Positions 29,320 to 32,903 of a DNA stretch of 32,903 bases are shown piece by piece (position 1 is the first letter of the stretch; each line of letters opens with the position of its first letter). The position numbers and the translations under genes are program-made. The notes under the pieces were generated by a model. That model was not told the DNA's origin. It did no database searches and was given only the letters and a program-made list of their open reading frames with translations. Origin of the DNA: an uncultured Prevotellaceae bacterium (GTDB taxonomy: Bacteria; Bacteroidota; Bacteroidia; Bacteroidales; Bacteroidaceae); contig CALAEY010000008.1 of NCBI GenBank assembly GCA_937891085.1, positions 1 to 32,903 on the forward strand, given 5' to 3'.

Positions 29320-31740
29320 ATGAAGAATATAGTGAAATATTTCATCATGCTGGGACTGCTCATGCCGCTGGGCAGTCCCCTCTATGCCCAGGACATAGCG
29401 AGGGACACGCTGCTTCAGGAGGTGCAGGTGACTGCTACTCGACATAGCTTCGATGCCAAGAGCCTACAGATGAGTGCCGTGGCTGTATCTGCCGAACGTA
29501 TCAGGCAGCTGCCCAGGCTGCTGGGTGAGGCAGACGTACTGAAGTCGCTTCAGATGCTGCCAGGCGTGCAGGGCAGTGGTGAGGGGCGTGCGGGAATCTT
29601 CGTGCGCGGAGGCGACTACGACCAGAACCTCTTCACACTGGACGGCATCACCCTCTACAACCCCGAGCACCTGCAGGGCTTCACCTCCGCCATCAATGCT
29701 GACCTGCTGGACGATGTGGTGCTCTACAAGGGTGCCTTCCCCTCACGCTACGGCAGCAGACTCTCCAGCGTGATAGACATCAGCCTGCGCGAGGGTGACA
29801 TGGACAGATACCACGCTTCCGTCACGGCTGGCATGCTGGCATCGGGCATTCAGGCGGAGGGACCGCTGTGGAAGGGACACACCTCTTTCAATATAGGAGC
29901 ACGCATGAGCTACTTCAATGCTCTGGTGCGTCCGCTTCTGGAGGAAGTGGTGTATGACAACCCCGGGCAGATGAACAACTATGCCCACATGAAATACTAT
30001 GACATCAATGCCAAGCTGACACACCGCTTCAGTGACAGGGCGAAGCTGAATGCCTTGTTCTACTATGGCTATGACCAGAACAACACCACACCCAACGAAA
30101 CGAAGCAGCACTTCGAATACTCTGGACAGGAAGCCTATACCTTCATAGAAAAAACCAGCTTCACGGACAATGTGCGGAATGACCGCACACTGAACCATTG
30201 GAGCAACCTGCTCGGAGGGCTGAACTTCAGCTATCTTCCAGATGAAACGTTTCATTTCAATGCCAGCCTGAGCTACAGCAGCTATGACTACAGTCTCTCA
30301 CATCTTTCTTCACAAGCCAGTGAGGTGCGCCTAAGTCGCTGGGGGCATGGCATAGAGGGCTCTGAGCTCTACTCGCATAATGATTCTGAACGTAACAATA
30401 CGTACAAATCGAGGATTGATGAATGGACAGGCAAGGCTGACTTTACAATCAAGCTGCAAAAGCGTCATGAATTGAATTTCGGTTTGCAGGGTGGCACCCA
30501 GCTGCTCAGCCCTTCGGTGACCTCTGCCTACCACGAGAATCTCAAGCAGGCACTAAGTGAAGAGATAGTGTGGAACGTGGGCCTTGGCGACGACAGATAC
30601 ACGTCATCTGAGAACAACAGGGAGGGCGGACTTGCCGGAGACCTCAGGCTGAACAGCTTTGCCGTCCATGCTGAGGATGACTGGACACTTACTGACTGGA
30701 TGGAGGCCAACGTGGGACTTCGCCTTCAGGGATATAACGCGGACGGGAAGACACATATTTTTCTGGAGCCGCGTGCTTCACTGCGCCTGATGGTGGGTGA
30801 ATCTACCTCCGTGAAGGCTGCCTATGCACGCATGACGCAGGGCATGTTCCTGCTCACCAGCGGCAGCATGGTATCCCCTTCTGAGGTCTGGATTCCCCTT
30901 ATGGGAGACATGAAACCAGGGGTGTCTGACCAGCTTTCATTAGGCTTAAACCACGACCTTGCCAATGGCCTGCAGCTCTCCGTGGAAGGATACTATAAAT
31001 GGCTGGACAATGTGGCTGACTATCGTGAAGGACTCTCGTTCCTTATGGCAAATGGATGGCAGGATGCCATTGCACAAGGCCGGGGCAAGGCCTACGGAGT
31101 GGAATTGCTGGCTCAGAAGACCATAGGCAATACACGTGGGCATGTGAGCTACACTTGGAGCAAGTCGCTGCGCACGTTCGACCACCCTGACATGGAGCTG
31201 AACGGGGGACGAGAGTTCTACGCAGCTGGTGATCATCGCCATAACTTCAACATCAGCATCATACAACGTCTGAGCAAAAACTGGGATTTCACGGCTGCAT
31301 GGACTTACCAGAGCGGCAGACGCACCAACGTGGCAGGTACCACAGTGAGCCACGGACTGCCAGACGAATACAATGCATATTTCCCTGGGGGTATTCAGAC
31401 AGCTACATACAGTGGGACAAACTATGACAGAAACCCAGCCTTAAATTCAGCCAATGTCATATATCAATCTGGCACCTATATTGACAATCTGGTGCGCATG
31501 AATACTTACTATCAGCGCAATGGGTACCAGTTTCCCGCTGTACATCGGCTGGACGTAGGCTTCAACCACCATGGCAGCATCGGCATTGGTGAGATGATCT
31601 GCGATGTGGGTATCTACAACCTCTACAACAGGCAGAACCTGTCATCCGTTTATTGGGGCTATAAAAACAATCGCCTCTCACTCAAAGGCGTTTGTTTATT
31701 CCCTATTATGCCTTACATCAGTCTAACGCTTAAACTTTGA
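29320..31740 (+). CDS. TonB-dependent outer-membrane receptor
   Basis: The 806-residue protein has a signal peptide (LLMPLGSPLYAQ), a TonB-box-like segment (LLQEVQVTATR, residues 31-41), a plug domain (LKSLQMLPGVQGSGEGRAGI, FVRGGDYDQNLFTLDGITLY, VLYKGAFPSRYGSRLSSVID) and a long beta-barrel with alternating aromatic strands, ending ISLTLKL. The carboxypeptidase-regulatory-like N-terminal domain of SusC-type receptors is missing, so it is nearer to the siderophore/cofactor type. The partner is a DUF4249 lipoprotein rather than SusD. The first half is visibly more GC-rich than the genes on either side. The substrate cannot be named. Confidence 0.92.
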   Translation: MKNIVKYFIMLGLLMPLGSPLYAQDIARDTLLQEVQVTATRHSFDAKSLQMSAVAVSAERIRQLPRLLGEADVLKSLQMLPGVQGSGEGRAGIFVRGGDYDQNLFTLDGITLYNPEHLQGFTSAINADLLDDVVLYKGAFPSRYGSRLSSVIDISLREGDMDRYHASVTAGMLASGIQAEGPLWKGHTSFNIGARMSYFNALVRPLLEEVVYDNPGQMNNYAHMKYYDINAKLTHRFSDRAKLNALFYYGYDQNNTTPNETKQHFEYSGQEAYTFIEKTSFTDNVRNDRTLNHWSNLLGGLNFSYLPDETFHFNASLSYSSYDYSLSHLSSQASEVRLSRWGHGIEGSELYSHNDSERNNTYKSRIDEWTGKADFTIKLQKRHELNFGLQGGTQLLSPSVTSAYHENLKQALSEEIVWNVGLGDDRYTSSENNREGGLAGDLRLNSFAVHAEDDWTLTDWMEANVGLRLQGYNADGKTHIFLEPRASLRLMVGESTSVKAAYARMTQGMFLLTSGSMVSPSEVWIPLMGDMKPGVSDQLSLGLNHDLANGLQLSVEGYYKWLDNVADYREGLSFLMANGWQDAIAQGRGKAYGVELLAQKTIGNTRGHVSYTWSKSLRTFDHPDMELNGGREFYAAGDHRHNFNISIIQRLSKNWDFTAAWTYQSGRRTNVAGTTVSHGLPDEYNAYFPGGIQTATYSGTNYDRNPALNSANVIYQSGTYIDNLVRMNTYYQRNGYQFPAVHRLDVGFNHHGSIGIGEMICDVGIYNLYNRQNLSSVYWGYKNNRLSLKGVCLFPIMPYISLTLKL

Positions 31741-31745
31741 GAGTT

Positions 31746-32813
31746 ATGAAAAGATTTGCATACGCTTTAATATCCTGCACACTGCTGGCTTTTTCGGCCT
31801 GTGAGAAGGAAGTGGAGTTCAATGCCCCCGATACCGAAACGACGAGCAAAGTCACCCTAAATGCAATCGCTGTAGAGGGCGAACCCCTTACGGTCTTTCT
31901 GAGCAAGGCATATTCTGTGGGTAAGGCTCCGCTACTGGATATTGGCTACAATTTTGCTTTTACTAATAAAGATGCTATTCAAGATTATCAGTCTGACGCT
32001 TATTATAAAAGAACTGGTATATTCGATGCCACCGTACAGGCTGTAGTCAACGGACAACAGACCTACAATCTGACTTTAGCTGAAGACAGTATGGGGTATG
32101 TTTGCAGCTATCGCCCACAGGTGGGCGACCATATAGAAATACAGGCCGAAGGGCTGCACGTAAAAACCATTGTGCCTCCCAGCCCTAAGATAGAAGTTTT
32201 GGATCACAAAGTGCTGGCAGAGAACCCCTACAGACTAATGGATGGGATGAAGTATGAAACAGACACCATCATGCGGATTACTTGCCGGATTCCATCTACT
32301 GGTACAAAACAATATTATCGTTTGCGTGTGAGAGGAGAGAGAAAATTAATGTATTTAAGAGACCTGCCTTACCACGCTTTCTATGCAATTCAGGATATTT
32401 ATTTTTCGGATGACGATATTTTTGAGGATAAAAGACTATCATCAGGTTTCGGTGGCTGGCCCGCTTATTTTAGCAATGTTTTTGACAATTCCTTGATTAA
32501 TGGGACTGAATGTACCTTTACCATAGACAGTCCTAAGCCTAATCATTTTACAATCTATGGCTTTAATACTAAAGGGAAAGATCAAATCATTCATCAGCAG
32601 ATATATGAGCCCGATGTCCCTGCCCGTGTGATGGTGGAGCTGCAAGCCCTCTCTCCTGAGCTCTACCGCTACCTGAAATCCGTAGAGCTCTTCCGCATCA
32701 CCGAAAACGATGCCTTCTCCGAGCCCGTGCAGATCTACAGCAACGTGCAGAACGGTTGGGGCATCTTCGGTGCCCTAAGCTACGATAGGCATTTTGTGGA
32801 GTATGAGGAATAA
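31746..32813 (+). CDS. DUF4249-family lipoprotein, partner of the TonB receptor
   Basis: The 355-residue protein has lipobox FSAC (Cys at about residue 19) and the DUF4249 pattern: early EVEFNAPDTETTSKVTLNAI, a VxVN-type strand (TVQAVVNGQQTYNL), GDHIEIQAEG, VPPSPKIEV, and the C-terminal LQALSPELYRYLKSVELF with VQIYSNVQNGWGIFG. Such proteins regularly sit behind TonB receptors in Bacteroidota, probably as surface partners in uptake. I start at ATG 31746, five bases after the receptor stop; a TTG at 31737 overlaps it. The middle (about 32320-32590) is AT-rich and the last 220 bases GC-rich, which suggests recombination. Confidence 0.88.
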   Translation: MKRFAYALISCTLLAFSACEKEVEFNAPDTETTSKVTLNAIAVEGEPLTVFLSKAYSVGKAPLLDIGYNFAFTNKDAIQDYQSDAYYKRTGIFDATVQAVVNGQQTYNLTLAEDSMGYVCSYRPQVGDHIEIQAEGLHVKTIVPPSPKIEVLDHKVLAENPYRLMDGMKYETDTIMRITCRIPSTGTKQYYRLRVRGERKLMYLRDLPYHAFYAIQDIYFSDDDIFEDKRLSSGFGGWPAYFSNVFDNSLINGTECTFTIDSPKPNHFTIYGFNTKGKDQIIHQQIYEPDVPARVMVELQALSPELYRYLKSVELFRITENDAFSEPVQIYSNVQNGWGIFGALSYDRHFVEYEE

Positions 32814-32903
32814 GAGCAAATTGACATAATGATTAATCAGTGAACACTAATTAAGGTTAACGGCATCAAATGTAAGAAGATTTATCGAGATGTGCAAATG
32901 GAT

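Noticed and set aside
32814..32903. Possible next gene at the right edge
   Set aside because: Short frames near 32835-32903 lack a start with supporting signals, and too little sequence remains to judge.

Overview
The window looks like the chromosome of a Bacteroidales bacterium, most like Prevotella/Segatella. Three things suggest this. Promoters follow the Bacteroidota pattern (TTTG, about 19 nt, then TAnnTTTG, for example 18463-18493 and 22186-22216). The protein families are typical of the group: M49 dipeptidyl peptidase lipoprotein, short Lys-type SerA, TPR-HTH membrane regulator, TonB receptor with DUF4249 partner, BACON-like lipoprotein. Ribosome binding sites are weak and AT-rich. No rRNA, tRNA, CRISPR array or complete insertion sequence was recognised.

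Layout. 1-565 is the 3' end of a HipA-like kinase gene with an apparent frameshift. 566-979 has no gene but holds a promoter, a structured transcript candidate and a strong terminator; rfbC follows. 1611-5802 is a leftward block (S41 protease lipoprotein, secreted EEP-family hydrolase, PepD dipeptidase). 5888-21857 is a long rightward housekeeping stretch: small membrane protein, OmpH/Skp-like protein, M49 peptidase, AlkD-like protein, Fur-family regulator, purA, GH29 fucosidase, YugP-like metalloprotease, hisS, groES-groEL, DbpA-like helicase, then a serine operon serC-serA-DUF1015.

From 21858 the window becomes accessory. A DUF234-type AAA ATPase with a nuclease-like C-terminus (22238-23620) is flanked by inverted repeats. 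An 895-base gene-free stretch (23621-24515) holds three different families of nested palindromes. Next comes a surface-protein locus. A leftward TPR/HTH membrane regulator and a lipoprotein (24516-26723) face a rightward set of four lipoproteins, one only 54 residues long, followed by a TonB-dependent receptor and a DUF4249 lipoprotein (27175-32813). Between the two halves lie a nested dyad and a 160-bp MITE-like element with 24-bp terminal inverted repeats and an 8-bp direct flanking repeat.

A theme across the window is short tandem repeats (7-9 bp units, a different unit at each site). Four contain a gene's stop codon in their first units, and one lies in frame inside the DUF1015 gene. With the palindrome field and the MITE-like element, these repeats are the most unusual content here. 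All functions are inferred from sequence reading; no search or folding program was run.
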